Source of the DNA: DATJWY01 sp035500775
GTDB taxonomy: Bacteria > Pseudomonadota > Alphaproteobacteria > Acetobacterales > Acetobacteraceae
Length of the DNA: 5,015 bases
Direction: 5' to 3'
Assembly (NCBI GenBank): GCA_035500775.1
Contig: DATJWY010000315.1
Coordinates: forward strand, 1-5,015
The position numbers and the translations under genes were made by a program. Shown one piece after another: positions 1-5,015 of this stretch; position 1 is the first letter of the stretch, and each line of letters opens with the position of its first letter. The notes below the pieces were generated by a model, which saw only the letters and a list, made by a program, of their open reading frames with translations, searched no databases and was not told the DNA's origin.

Positions 1-131
1 CCTTCCTGCGGGTCAATCTAAAACTATCATGCTCCAGCCCGCATGCCAGCACGACGCCCGTGCCCCGCTTGACGAGGGGCCTCAACCCCGACATGCAGCT
101 TGGGCTCCATTCTCGCGCCGGGACGGCATCG

Positions 132-227
132 ATGTCGGACATGATCGTCGCTTCGCAAACCCTCGTCGACCAACCGCCCCAGGACGCCGCCGCCCGCATT
201 CCGGCGGGCAAGCGGCGGGGACTCTGA
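132..227 (+). CDS. Possible short ORF or 3' end of an upstream gene (weak)
   Basis: This frame is open from the left edge of the window to a TGA at 225-227. In-frame ATGs lie at 93, 132 and 141, and starting at 132 gives a 31-residue peptide beginning MSDMIVASQTLVDQ. Its codons mostly end in G or C. The other forward frame that continues into the next gene has much poorer third-position GC here, so this frame is the better coding candidate for this stretch. A weak purine-rich GGGACGG lies about 5 bases before the ATG at 132. It ends 17 bases before the GTG of the next gene. I do not recognise the peptide. It could be a leader peptide, the tail of a gene that starts outside the window, or chance. 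Confidence 0.2.
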   Translation: MSDMIVASQTLVDQPPQDAAARIPAGKRRGL

Positions 228-244
228 TCCGCCTTGGGCCGCAC

Positions 245-1162
245 GTGAAGATCACCGCCATCGTCAGCAGCTACCTTGCGCTGCTGCGGGTCGAGTTCGA
301 CCTGGCCACCGGGCACGGCGCGACGACGCCGATCGATACCGGGCGCGGCGTGTATTTCGGCCTGACCCGCGACGGGGACCGGCTGTTGGTAGCCGCTCGC
401 AACCGGCTGCCGGGCGGCCGGGCGCGCGGCGGCGAGACCGACGTGATCCATACGCTCGACCTCGCTGGCGGCGTGTTGCGGCCCTGGCTGCGCGATCCGG
501 AACTGGACGATCTGCACCAGATCCGGCGCATCGGCGACCGGCTGGGCGTGGTGCTCGGGCACGGGTCGAAGGTAACGATGTTCGATCTGCGCAGCGGCGC
601 GCGTCGCGGGGAGATCGCGCTGCTGCCGCTCGTCCCGGAGCCGCTGCGATGCCCCGTGTCGCCGGCGCACCCGACGGACCCTCATCACTTCAACTCCCTC
701 GGGGTCGATGGCGAATCGCTCCTGGTGCTGGCGCATAACTGGGAGCGCGGCAGCTTCGCCCTCGAGCTCGACCACGCCGCCGCCCCGGCGCGGCTCGTCG
801 CCGTGCATCAGGGGCTGGGGCGGGCGTCGCATGACGTGGCGCGCATTGACGGGACGCTGCACGTGCTCGACAGCGAAGGCGGCAGGCTCCTCCTGCGCGG
901 CGCGTCCGAGCGGGCGGTGACGCTGCCGCGGCTGTCTTCGCCCGGCTTCGCGCGCGGCCTGGCGATCACCGCGCGGCACGTGCTGATCACCTACGGGTTC
1001 TGGTCGGCGGAGCGTTTCGGCCGCGTGCGGACGCCGACGCGGCTTTGCGTGCTGGATCGCGCGACATGGGCGATCGTAGCCGATATGGAGCTTGGGCTGT
1101 TCGGCAATCCGACGGCGATCCGGGTCGTGTCGGAGCCGGATCTGGCGGACGGAGATGGGTAA
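245..1162 (+). CDS. Uncharacterised protein, probable beta-propeller
   Basis: I do not recognise a named family; the function is unknown. The GTG start at 245 gives 305 residues beginning MKITAIVSSYLALLRVEFDL. The frame stays open back to an ATG at 29, but the 72 extra residues are arginine- and proline-rich, with low third-position GC, and look non-coding. No strong Shine-Dalgarno sequence precedes 245. There is no signal peptide or membrane segment, so it is probably cytoplasmic. The protein alternates short beta-strand-like segments with Asp/Gly turns (DGDRLLVAARN at 43-53, DGESLLVLAHN at 155-165, DGTLHVLDSEGG at 202-213), as repeated propeller blades do. Recurrent His or Arg positions at blade starts are DLHQI (His91), PHHFNSL (His147-148), SHDVARI (His196) and GFARGLAI (Arg237). 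This pattern is reminiscent of DUF4915/TIGR03032-type propellers, but that is a resemblance by eye. It is followed 13 bases later by a terminator-like hairpin and converges with ndk. Confidence 0.65.
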   Translation: MKITAIVSSYLALLRVEFDLATGHGATTPIDTGRGVYFGLTRDGDRLLVAARNRLPGGRARGGETDVIHTLDLAGGVLRPWLRDPELDDLHQIRRIGDRLGVVLGHGSKVTMFDLRSGARRGEIALLPLVPEPLRCPVSPAHPTDPHHFNSLGVDGESLLVLAHNWERGSFALELDHAAAPARLVAVHQGLGRASHDVARIDGTLHVLDSEGGRLLLRGASERAVTLPRLSSPGFARGLAITARHVLITYGFWSAERFGRVRTPTRLCVLDRATWAIVADMELGLFGNPTAIRVVSEPDLADGDG

Positions 1163-1175
1163 TCGGCGTCTGCTG

Positions 1176-1198
1176 TTGGGGGAGAACTCCCCCAATTT
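1176..1198 (+). terminator. Terminator-like hairpin after the propeller gene
   Basis: A perfect 9-bp inverted repeat, TTGGGGGAG at 1176-1184 and CTCCCCCAA at 1187-1195, is followed by TTT. In RNA the innermost pair would probably open to leave an 8-bp stem with a GAAC loop. It starts 13 bases after the TAA at 1160-1162, where an intrinsic terminator would lie. The T-run is only three bases, so termination may be weak. Confidence 0.55.
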
Positions 1199-1253
1199 GC
1201 GCCGGCCCGGATGGCCGCGCCCCCAGACCCGCACGAGTTTAGAATTATTCACG

Positions 1254-1313
1254 AAAAGGGGCCTGGGGCCGACGGCCCCAGTGGGGTCCAGGGGCAAAGC
1301 CCCTGGCCTTTCA
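1254..1313 (-). repeat. Double-hairpin 3'-end element, copy 1 (downstream of ndk)
   Basis: Read on the minus strand, this is TGAAAGG, then hairpin A (CCAGGGGC-TTT-GCCCCTGG, stem at 1288-1306), the spacer ACCCCA, hairpin B (CTGGGGCC-GTC-GGCCCCAG, stem at 1263-1281) and a CCCCTTTT tail. The outer AAAGG and CCTTT can also pair, closing a three-way junction. The element lies 28 bases after the ndk stop and ends in four Ts in the direction of ndk transcription, so it plausibly terminates ndk. Near-identical copies lie at 3742-3800 and 4902-4955. Confidence 0.85.
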
Positions 1314-1341
1314 GATAGATCGATCAATAAGGCAGTTGATA

Positions 1342-1764
1342 TTACGGCAGGATTTCGGTCTGCGCGAAGAAATAGGCGATCTCGGTCGCCGCGTTCTCCA
1401 GGCTGTCCGACCCATGCACCGAGTTCGCCTCGATGCTTTCCGCGAACTCGGCGCGGATGGTGCCGGCATCGGCCTTCTTCGGGTCGGTCGCGCCCATGAT
1501 CTGGCGGTTGCGCGCCATCGCGTCCTCGCCTTCCAGCACCTGCACGACCACCGGGCCGGAGGTCATGAAATCGACCAGCTCGCGGAAGAAGCCGCGCTCG
1601 CGGTGCACCGCGTAGAAGCCCTCGGCCTGGGCGGTGGTGAGCTGGATGCGCTTCTGCGCGACGATGCGCAGGCCCTGCTCCTCGAACTTGTCGTTGATCC
1701 GGCCGGTGAGGTTGCGCCGCGTCGCGTCCGGCTTGAGGATGGAAAGAGTGCGCTCGATCGCCAT
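1342..1764 (-). CDS. ndk: Nucleoside diphosphate kinase
   Basis: Transfers the gamma-phosphate of ATP to nucleoside diphosphates through a phosphohistidine intermediate, keeping NTP and dNTP pools balanced in the cytoplasm; family members are homo-oligomers. The 140-residue protein begins MAIERTLSILKPDATRRN and has the normal bacterial length. All the usual active-site residues are present: Lys11 in LKPDA, Tyr51, Phe59, Arg87, Thr93, Arg104, Asn114, and the phosphorylated His117 in NSVHGSDS. The start at 1764 is preferred over an in-frame ATG nine codons upstream because MAIERT is the canonical N-terminus and AGGA lies 9 bases before it. It is divergent from yheS across 111 bp and converges with the propeller gene. 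Copy 1 of the double-hairpin element sits just beyond its stop. Nothing appears truncated or mutated. Confidence 0.98.
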   Translation of the reverse strand: MAIERTLSILKPDATRRNLTGRINDKFEEQGLRIVAQKRIQLTTAQAEGFYAVHRERGFFRELVDFMTSGPVVVQVLEGEDAMARNRQIMGATDPKKADAGTIRAEFAESIEANSVHGSDSLENAATEIAYFFAQTEILP

Positions 1765-1773
1765 GACGAAGAT

Positions 1774-1777
1774 TCCT
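1774..1777 (-). promoter_or_regulatory. ndk ribosome binding site
   Basis: AGGA on the minus strand, 9 bases before the ATG at 1764. It supports this start over the ATG at 1791. Confidence 0.6.
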
Positions 1778-1802
1778 GGTTGCAGGGGCAAGTGCCGGCG
1801 GC

Positions 1803-1829
1803 TTTAGACCGGCCTCTCGCCCGCGGCAA
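1803..1829 (-). promoter_or_regulatory. Possible weak ndk promoter
   Basis: On the minus strand within the 111-bp divergent region, TTGCCG (1824-1829) and TCTAAA (1803-1808) each match four of six bases of the sigma-70 consensus. The spacing is 15 bases, shorter than the preferred 17. A promoter for ndk must lie in or near this interval, but this exact pair is only a candidate. I could not pick out a convincing promoter for yheS. Confidence 0.2.
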
Positions 1830-1875
1830 CCCTGCCCGCTTCCCACCAGCCCCACGAGACGGCTAAACCTCAGGC

Positions 1876-3741
1876 ATGAGCCTGCTCATCGTCGCCGACA
1901 TCACCCTGCGCATCGCCGGGCGCACCCTTCTCGACCATGCCGATCTGACCATCGAGCCCGGACGGCGCATCGGCCTGATCGGGCGCAACGGCGCGGGCAA
2001 ATCGACCCTGCTGCGCGCCATCGCCGGGGAAATCGGCCTCGATGGCGGCGAGATCCGCCTCGCCGCCCGCGCCCGCATGGCGCAGGTGAAGCAGGAAGCG
2101 CCCGCCGGCGACGTGTCGCTGCTGGATACGGTGTTGCAGGGCGACCCGGAACGCCTCGCTTTGCTCGCCGAGGCGGAGCATGCCGAGCCCGCCCGCCTCG
2201 CCGAGATCCATGATCGGCTGCGCGCCATCGGCGCCGACGCCGCGCCCTCCCGCGCCGCCAGCATCCTCGCCGGCCTCGGCTTCGACACCGCGGCGCAGGC
2301 GCGGCCGGTCGCCTCCTTCTCCGGCGGCTGGCGCATGCGCGTGGCGCTCGCCACCGCCCTGTTCGCCGCCCCCGACCTGCTGCTGCTCGACGAGCCGACC
2401 AACCATCTCGACCTGGAGGCGACGCTGTGGCTGGAGGGCTGGCTCGCCCGCTTCCCCGGCGCGGTGCTGGTGGTCTCGCATGATCGCGGGCTGCTCGACC
2501 GGGCGGTGGAGGCCATCGCCCATCTCGATCACGGCAAGCTCACCCTGACGACCGGCGGCTACACCGAGTTCGTGCGCATCCGCACTGAGCAGGCGATGCA
2601 GCAGGCGCGCGCCGCCGAGCGCATCGCGGCGCAGCGGGCGCATATGCAGGCCTTCGTGGACCGCTTCCGCGCCAAGGCGACCAAGGCGCGGCAGGCGCAG
2701 GCGCGGCTGAAGGCGCTGGAGAAGCTGCCGGTGATCGAGGCGGTGGTGGAGGACGCGCCCACCCGGTTCGAATTCCCCGAGCCGATCCGCCTTGCGCCGC
2801 CAATCCTGGCGCTCGACCGGGTCTCCGTCGGCTATGACGGCGTGCCGGTGCTGCGCAACCTGCACCTCTCCATCGACATGGATGACCGCATCGCCCTGCT
2901 CGGCGCGAACGGCAACGGCAAATCCACCTTCGCCAAGCTGATCGCAGGAAGGCTCGACCCGATCAGCGGCGAGGTGCGGCGCTCCGGCAAGCTGCGCGTC
3001 GGCTACTTCGCCCAGCACCAGGCGGAGGAGCTGGTGCCGGGTGAGAGCCCGATCGACCACATGACCCGCGCCCTGCCGCGCGCGATCCCGCCGCAGGTGC
3101 GGGCACAGCTCGCCCGCTTCGGCCTGGACGCCGACCGGGCGGAGACGCCAACCTCCAATCTCTCCGGCGGCGAGAAGGCGCGGCTGCTGCTGGCGCTCGC
3201 CACCCGCGACGCGCCGCAATTGCTGATCCTGGACGAGCCGACCAACCATCTCGACATCGACGCCCGCGAGGCGCTGGTGCGGGCGCTGGCCGACTATCAG
3301 GGCGCCGTGCTCCTGATCACCCATGACCCGCATCTGGTGGAGCTGGTCGCCGACCGGCTCTGGCTGGTGGCGGATGGCACGGTGCGGCCCTTCGAGGGCG
3401 ATCTGGACGAATACCGCACCCTGCTCGCCGAACGCGCCCGGCCGCAGCGGCAGGAAGCGACGCAGACGAAGCGGGACGACCGGCGCGAGCGGGCGGAGGC
3501 GCGGGCGCAACTCGCGCCGCTGCGCAAACGGGCACGAGACGCCGAGGCGCGGATGGCGAAGCTCGCCGCCGAGCGGGCGACGATCGAGGCCAGGCTGGCC
3601 GACCCGGCGCTCTACGCCCCGGGCCGCGCCGCCGAGGTGACGGCAGCCAATACCCGCCTCGCCGCCATCGCGCGCGAGCAGGAAGCGGCCGAGGCCGACT
3701 GGCTGGCGGCGGAAGAGGCGCTGGAGGGGGCGGGGGCCTGA
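1876..3741 (+). CDS. yheS: ABC-F family ATPase, YheS-type
   Basis: A soluble ABC-F protein with two ATPase domains and no membrane segments. Family members bind the ribosomal E site and act on the peptidyl-tRNA and peptidyl-transferase centre; the exact role of YheS-type proteins is less clear. Domain 1 has Walker A GRNGAGKS (36-43), signature FSGGWRMR (148-155), Walker B with catalytic Glu173 in LLLLDEPTNHLD, and switch His202. The linker at about 240-285 is helical and basic, containing DRFRAKATKARQAQ as in the P-site tRNA interaction motif. Domain 2 has Walker A GANGNGKS (343-350), signature LSGGEKAR (429-436), Glu454 in the second DEPTNHLD, and His483. Residues about 525-615 are charged and probably coiled coil. 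The length (621) and overall pattern, including SFSGGWRMR and GYFAQHQ, match E. coli YheS (637) better than Uup or EttA. No strong ribosome binding site is visible; a weak GAGACGG lies 13 bases upstream. It is probably monocistronic, with element copy 2 directly after its stop. Confidence 0.93.
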   Translation: MSLLIVADITLRIAGRTLLDHADLTIEPGRRIGLIGRNGAGKSTLLRAIAGEIGLDGGEIRLAARARMAQVKQEAPAGDVSLLDTVLQGDPERLALLAEAEHAEPARLAEIHDRLRAIGADAAPSRAASILAGLGFDTAAQARPVASFSGGWRMRVALATALFAAPDLLLLDEPTNHLDLEATLWLEGWLARFPGAVLVVSHDRGLLDRAVEAIAHLDHGKLTLTTGGYTEFVRIRTEQAMQQARAAERIAAQRAHMQAFVDRFRAKATKARQAQARLKALEKLPVIEAVVEDAPTRFEFPEPIRLAPPILALDRVSVGYDGVPVLRNLHLSIDMDDRIALLGANGNGKSTFAKLIAGRLDPISGEVRRSGKLRVGYFAQHQAEELVPGESPIDHMTRALPRAIPPQVRAQLARFGLDADRAETPTSNLSGGEKARLLLALATRDAPQLLILDEPTNHLDIDAREALVRALADYQGAVLLITHDPHLVELVADRLWLVADGTVRPFEGDLDEYRTLLAERARPQRQEATQTKRDDRRERAEARAQLAPLRKRARDAEARMAKLAAERATIEARLADPALYAPGRAAEVTAANTRLAAIAREQEAAEADWLAAEEALEGAGA

Positions 3742-3800
3742 AAGGAAGGCCAGGGGCGCTGCCCCTGGACCCCGCTGGGGCCGTCGGCCCCAGACCCCTT
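3742..3800 (+). repeat. Double-hairpin 3'-end element, copy 2 (downstream of yheS)
   Basis: Begins on the yheS stop codon (TGAAAGG, TGA at 3739-3741). Hairpin A is CCAGGGGC-GCT-GCCCCTGG (3750-3768), the spacer is ACCCCG, and hairpin B is CTGGGGCC-GTC-GGCCCCAG (3775-3793), followed by ACCCCTT. Outer AAGG and CCTT can pair. The polarity relative to the upstream gene is the same as for copies 1 and 3. The T-run is only two bases, so a role in 3'-end protection or Rho-independent termination is inferred, not shown. Confidence 0.85.
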
Positions 3801-3821
3801 GCCGTTTGGGTGGTCCCTGGC

Positions 3822-3856
3822 TGTGAATCGGCACTCTGATTGCGTGCCGTTTCACA
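3822..3856. repeat. Long imperfect inverted repeat (hairpin)
   Basis: Arms TGTGAATCGGCAC (3822-3834) and GTGCCGTTTCACA (3844-3856) pair at 12 of 13 positions, with one T/T mismatch, around the 9-base loop TCTGATTGC. No T-run follows, so it does not look like an intrinsic terminator. It is unrelated in sequence to the double-hairpin repeat. It could be an RNA structure, an operator for a dimeric regulator, or the remains of a mobile element. Confidence 0.6.
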
Positions 3857-3904
3857 CCAGAGGCGGCGCCATGCCGGGCGTGATCCTCGCCGTGTTGAAT
3901 GCCC

Positions 3905-3919
3905 TGGATCAATGATCCA
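3905..3919. repeat. Short perfect palindrome
   Basis: TGGATCA and TGATCCA flank a single central A. A 7-bp arm with odd symmetry is compatible with an operator, but a sequence this short may also be chance. It lies 213 bases before the start of the envelope protein gene. Confidence 0.3.
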
Positions 3920-4117
3920 TGTCCTCAAGCGCGGGAAGCGGCTGCGACGAGATAGCCAGAAAGGAAGTGCGCCCGAACTCTAACCGGAGACCGACACCTG
4001 GGTCGTCATGCCGTTATGGCCAGACGCAGGGCGTCCTGCTGGCGCTCCGCAAGGGAGTGCTCGTTGTCCGCCTCCAGCAGCAATGCCGCCAAATGTGCGC
4101 CAAACAGAAACCCGTTC

Positions 4118-4123
4118 AGGAGG
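4118..4123 (+). promoter_or_regulatory. Strong ribosome binding site that sets the start at 4133
   Basis: AGGAGG, a full Shine-Dalgarno match, lies 9 bases before the ATG at 4133. It selects this start over an in-frame ATG at 4016, which would place 39 Ser/Arg-rich residues ahead of the signal peptide. Confidence 0.85.
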
Positions 4124-4132
4124 AGTGCTTCG

Positions 4133-4738
4133 ATGCGAGGACTCGGTTGCTACGGACTTCTGGTGTGGCTGGTCCTGCCCGCAACGGCTGCATCTGCGCA
4201 GGAACCGCCGGTGCCGAGCCGGATGCAGATCACTCGCGCCTGCGCGGGCGACGTGGATCGGCTCTGCCCCGGCGTGCCGCCGGGCGGCGGGCGGATCAAG
4301 GCATGCATGAAGGCGCATGTCTCGGAACTCTCCGCCCCTTGCTTCGATACGCTGATGAGCGCCGTGACGGTGATGTACACCGTCAACAGTGATCTGGCGT
4401 TTCCACCCGGGGGATGGGAACTCTCGCCTGCCGGGAAGGAGCTGTTCGCGGGGCTCGTGAAGAAGCTCGGCCCCTCTCAGGAACACATGCTCTACGTCAG
4501 TGGCTTCACCGACAGCACACCAATCGGACCGGAGATGCGCGCTCGCGGCATTGAATCAAACCAACAGCTTTCGCAGTTGCGAGCCGAGAACGTGCGGGAT
4601 TTCCTGATTTCCCAGGGGCTCAATCCGCACCTCGTCGTCTGCAAAGGCTTCGGCGATGCCGATCCGGTTGCCTCGAATGACACGCCGGATGGGCGCGCGA
4701 AGAACCGGCGCGTGGAACTGAGCCTGTACCCGCTGTAG
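4133..4738 (+). CDS. Secreted Cys-rich (GLG1-type) repeat and OmpA/MotB-domain protein
   Basis: A 201-residue exported protein that probably anchors to peptidoglycan in the periplasm. Residues 1-22 form a signal peptide: Arg2, a hydrophobic core at about 7-18, and Ala-Ser-Ala before Gln23. No lipobox is present. Residues 34-75 match the bacterial Cys-rich repeat related to Golgi GLG1 (CAGDVDRLCPGV, then PGGGRIKACMKAHVSELSAPC), with Cys37, Cys45, Cys58 and Cys70 likely forming two disulfides. Residues about 84-199 form an OmpA/MotB domain: SDLAFPPGGWELSPAG, GFTDSTPI, QLSQLRAENV, GFGDADPVASND and GRAKNRRVEL. Asp127 and Arg150 align by eye with the OmpA residues that bind the diaminopimelate of peptidoglycan. 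The usual GHTD is GFTD, and the loop after it is MotB-like and long. Cys170 is an unpaired extra cysteine. There is no transmembrane helix, so it is not a MotB stator. It appears monocistronic. Its biological role is unknown. Confidence 0.9.
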   Translation: MRGLGCYGLLVWLVLPATAASAQEPPVPSRMQITRACAGDVDRLCPGVPPGGGRIKACMKAHVSELSAPCFDTLMSAVTVMYTVNSDLAFPPGGWELSPAGKELFAGLVKKLGPSQEHMLYVSGFTDSTPIGPEMRARGIESNQQLSQLRAENVRDFLISQGLNPHLVVCKGFGDADPVASNDTPDGRAKNRRVELSLYPL

Positions 4739-4901
4739 CCAGCGCCCGCGGGACAGGGCGGCGGGCAGTCAAAGTATCCGGCCTGTCCGTGTCGTGCCGG
4801 TCTGCACCTCAGCAGGCTTGACACCACCCCGCCTGGGAACGGGTATCCGCGCCAGTTGGATCTGCCTGCGCATCATCCGTGGTCTCGCCTACCACTGCAT
4901 C
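4739..4901. other. Intergenic region between convergent genes
   Basis: No gene is supported here. A weak GC-rich inverted repeat (GCCCGC at 4744-4749 with GCGGGC at 4761-4766) follows the stop of the secreted protein gene but has no T-run. It might contribute to termination, but I do not call it a terminator. Confidence 0.4.
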
Positions 4902-4955
4902 GGGGTCTGGGGCCAATGGCCCCAGTGGGGTCGAGGGGCAAAGCCCCTCGCCTTT
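4902..4955 (-). repeat. Double-hairpin 3'-end element, copy 3 (downstream of the right-edge gene)
   Basis: On the minus strand it starts immediately after the TAG at 4956-4958: AAAGG, hairpin A (CGAGGGGC-TTT-GCCCCTCG, 4932-4950), ACCCCA, hairpin B (CTGGGGCC-ATT-GGCCCCAG, 4907-4925) and ACCCC. Compared with copies 1 and 2, hairpin A has a C-to-G change on one arm and the matching G-to-C change on the other, so pairing is kept. The outer closing pairs seen in copies 1 and 2 are mostly lost. Confidence 0.85.
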
Positions 4956-5015
4956 CTACACCCCCAACCGATCCCGCAACCCGTAATACCAGGCCCCAAG
5001 CGCGGTCAGCGGCAC
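4956..5015 (-). CDS. 3' end of a gene running off the right edge
   Basis: The minus strand reads 19 codons, VPLTALGAWYYGLRDRLGV, then TAG. The stop abuts copy 3 of the double-hairpin element exactly as the yheS stop abuts copy 2, which supports this being a true gene end. The aromatic LGAWYYGL followed by the basic RDRLGV could be the end of a membrane helix with a short cytoplasmic tail. Too little is visible to name the product. Confidence 0.55.
   Translation of the reverse strand: MPLTALGAWYYGLRDRLGV

Larger units (their letters stand above)
3801..4117. other. Non-coding gap between yheS and the envelope protein gene
   Basis: No convincing complete gene lies here. The region holds a long imperfect hairpin (3822-3856), a 15-base palindrome (3905-3919) and a protein-like minus-strand frame ending at 4006. 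A 14-codon forward frame (3871-3915, MPGVILAVLNALDQ) is too short to support. GC looks lower than in yheS. The mixture of fragments suggests old insertions or decayed genes, but I identify no transposase or insertion-sequence ends. The promoter of the downstream gene must lie here or just after, but I could not assign it. Confidence 0.5.

Noticed and set aside
1..60. Slightly AT-richer left edge (around 13-30), considered as an insertion-sequence end
   Set aside because: There is no matching inverted repeat, target duplication or transposase in the window.
29..244. N-terminal extension of the propeller gene from the ATG at 29
   Set aside because: The 72 residues are Arg/Pro/His-rich with low third-position GC, while another frame there has better coding bias. 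The natural-looking N-terminus begins at the GTG at 245.
1870..3912. 680-codon open frame on the minus strand opposite yheS
   Set aside because: It is almost wholly antisense to an intact ABC-F gene. It is His/Gly/Arg/Leu-rich, with no recognisable domains, as expected of shadow frames in high-GC coding DNA.
4016..4132. Upstream ATG start for the secreted protein
   Set aside because: It would bury the signal peptide behind 39 Ser/Arg-rich residues, and the strong AGGAGG at 4118 points to the ATG at 4133.
3980..4486. 168-codon minus-strand frame opposite the secreted protein gene
   Set aside because: It is antisense to a gene with a clear signal peptide and domains, and its composition (Arg/His/Gly/Pro-rich) is that of a shadow frame.
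4818..4849. Perfect -35-like TTGACA at 4818-4823
   Set aside because: The only -10-like sequence (TATCCG) is 20 bases away and poor, and no plus-strand gene follows within the window.
4801..5015. Forward frame open through element copy 3 to the right edge
   Set aside because: It runs through the hairpin element and antisense to the likely minus-strand gene end, with no start signal or recognisable protein.

Overview
The window is high-GC DNA with strongly GC-biased third codon positions, which suggests an alphaproteobacterium. The double-hairpin intergenic repeat and the gene content point to Acetobacteraceae (Rhodospirillales). That family-level placement is my inference, not something the sequence proves.

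Layout from left to right. Positions 1-244 hold an edge region with a weakly supported short reading frame. Positions 245-1162 (+) encode an uncharacterised protein that looks like a beta-propeller, and a terminator-like hairpin follows it. It converges on ndk (nucleoside diphosphate kinase, minus strand, 1342-1764). ndk is divergent, across 111 bp, from a YheS-type ABC-F ATPase (1876-3741, +). A 391-bp gap (3742-4132) follows, holding a repeat copy, an unexplained long hairpin, a short palindrome and a protein-like antisense fragment. Next is a secreted protein (4133-4738, +) that joins a Cys-rich GLG1-type repeat to an OmpA/MotB-type peptidoglycan-binding domain. At the right edge are the last 19 codons of a minus-strand gene (4956-5015).

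The most distinctive non-coding signal is a two-hairpin palindromic element present three times (about 1254-1313, 3742-3800 and 4902-4955). Each copy lies just downstream of a gene's stop codon, in the same polarity relative to that gene. One copy carries a compensatory base-pair change in a stem. The copies therefore look like structured, directional 3'-end elements (terminator or mRNA 3'-end stabiliser) as well as a dispersed repeat.

The genes do not form one pathway. ndk and yheS are housekeeping functions (nucleotide pool, ribosome-associated ATPase). The envelope protein and the propeller are accessory or uncharacterised. No complete mobile element, CRISPR array, rRNA or tRNA was seen, and I found no convincing novel multi-gene system.
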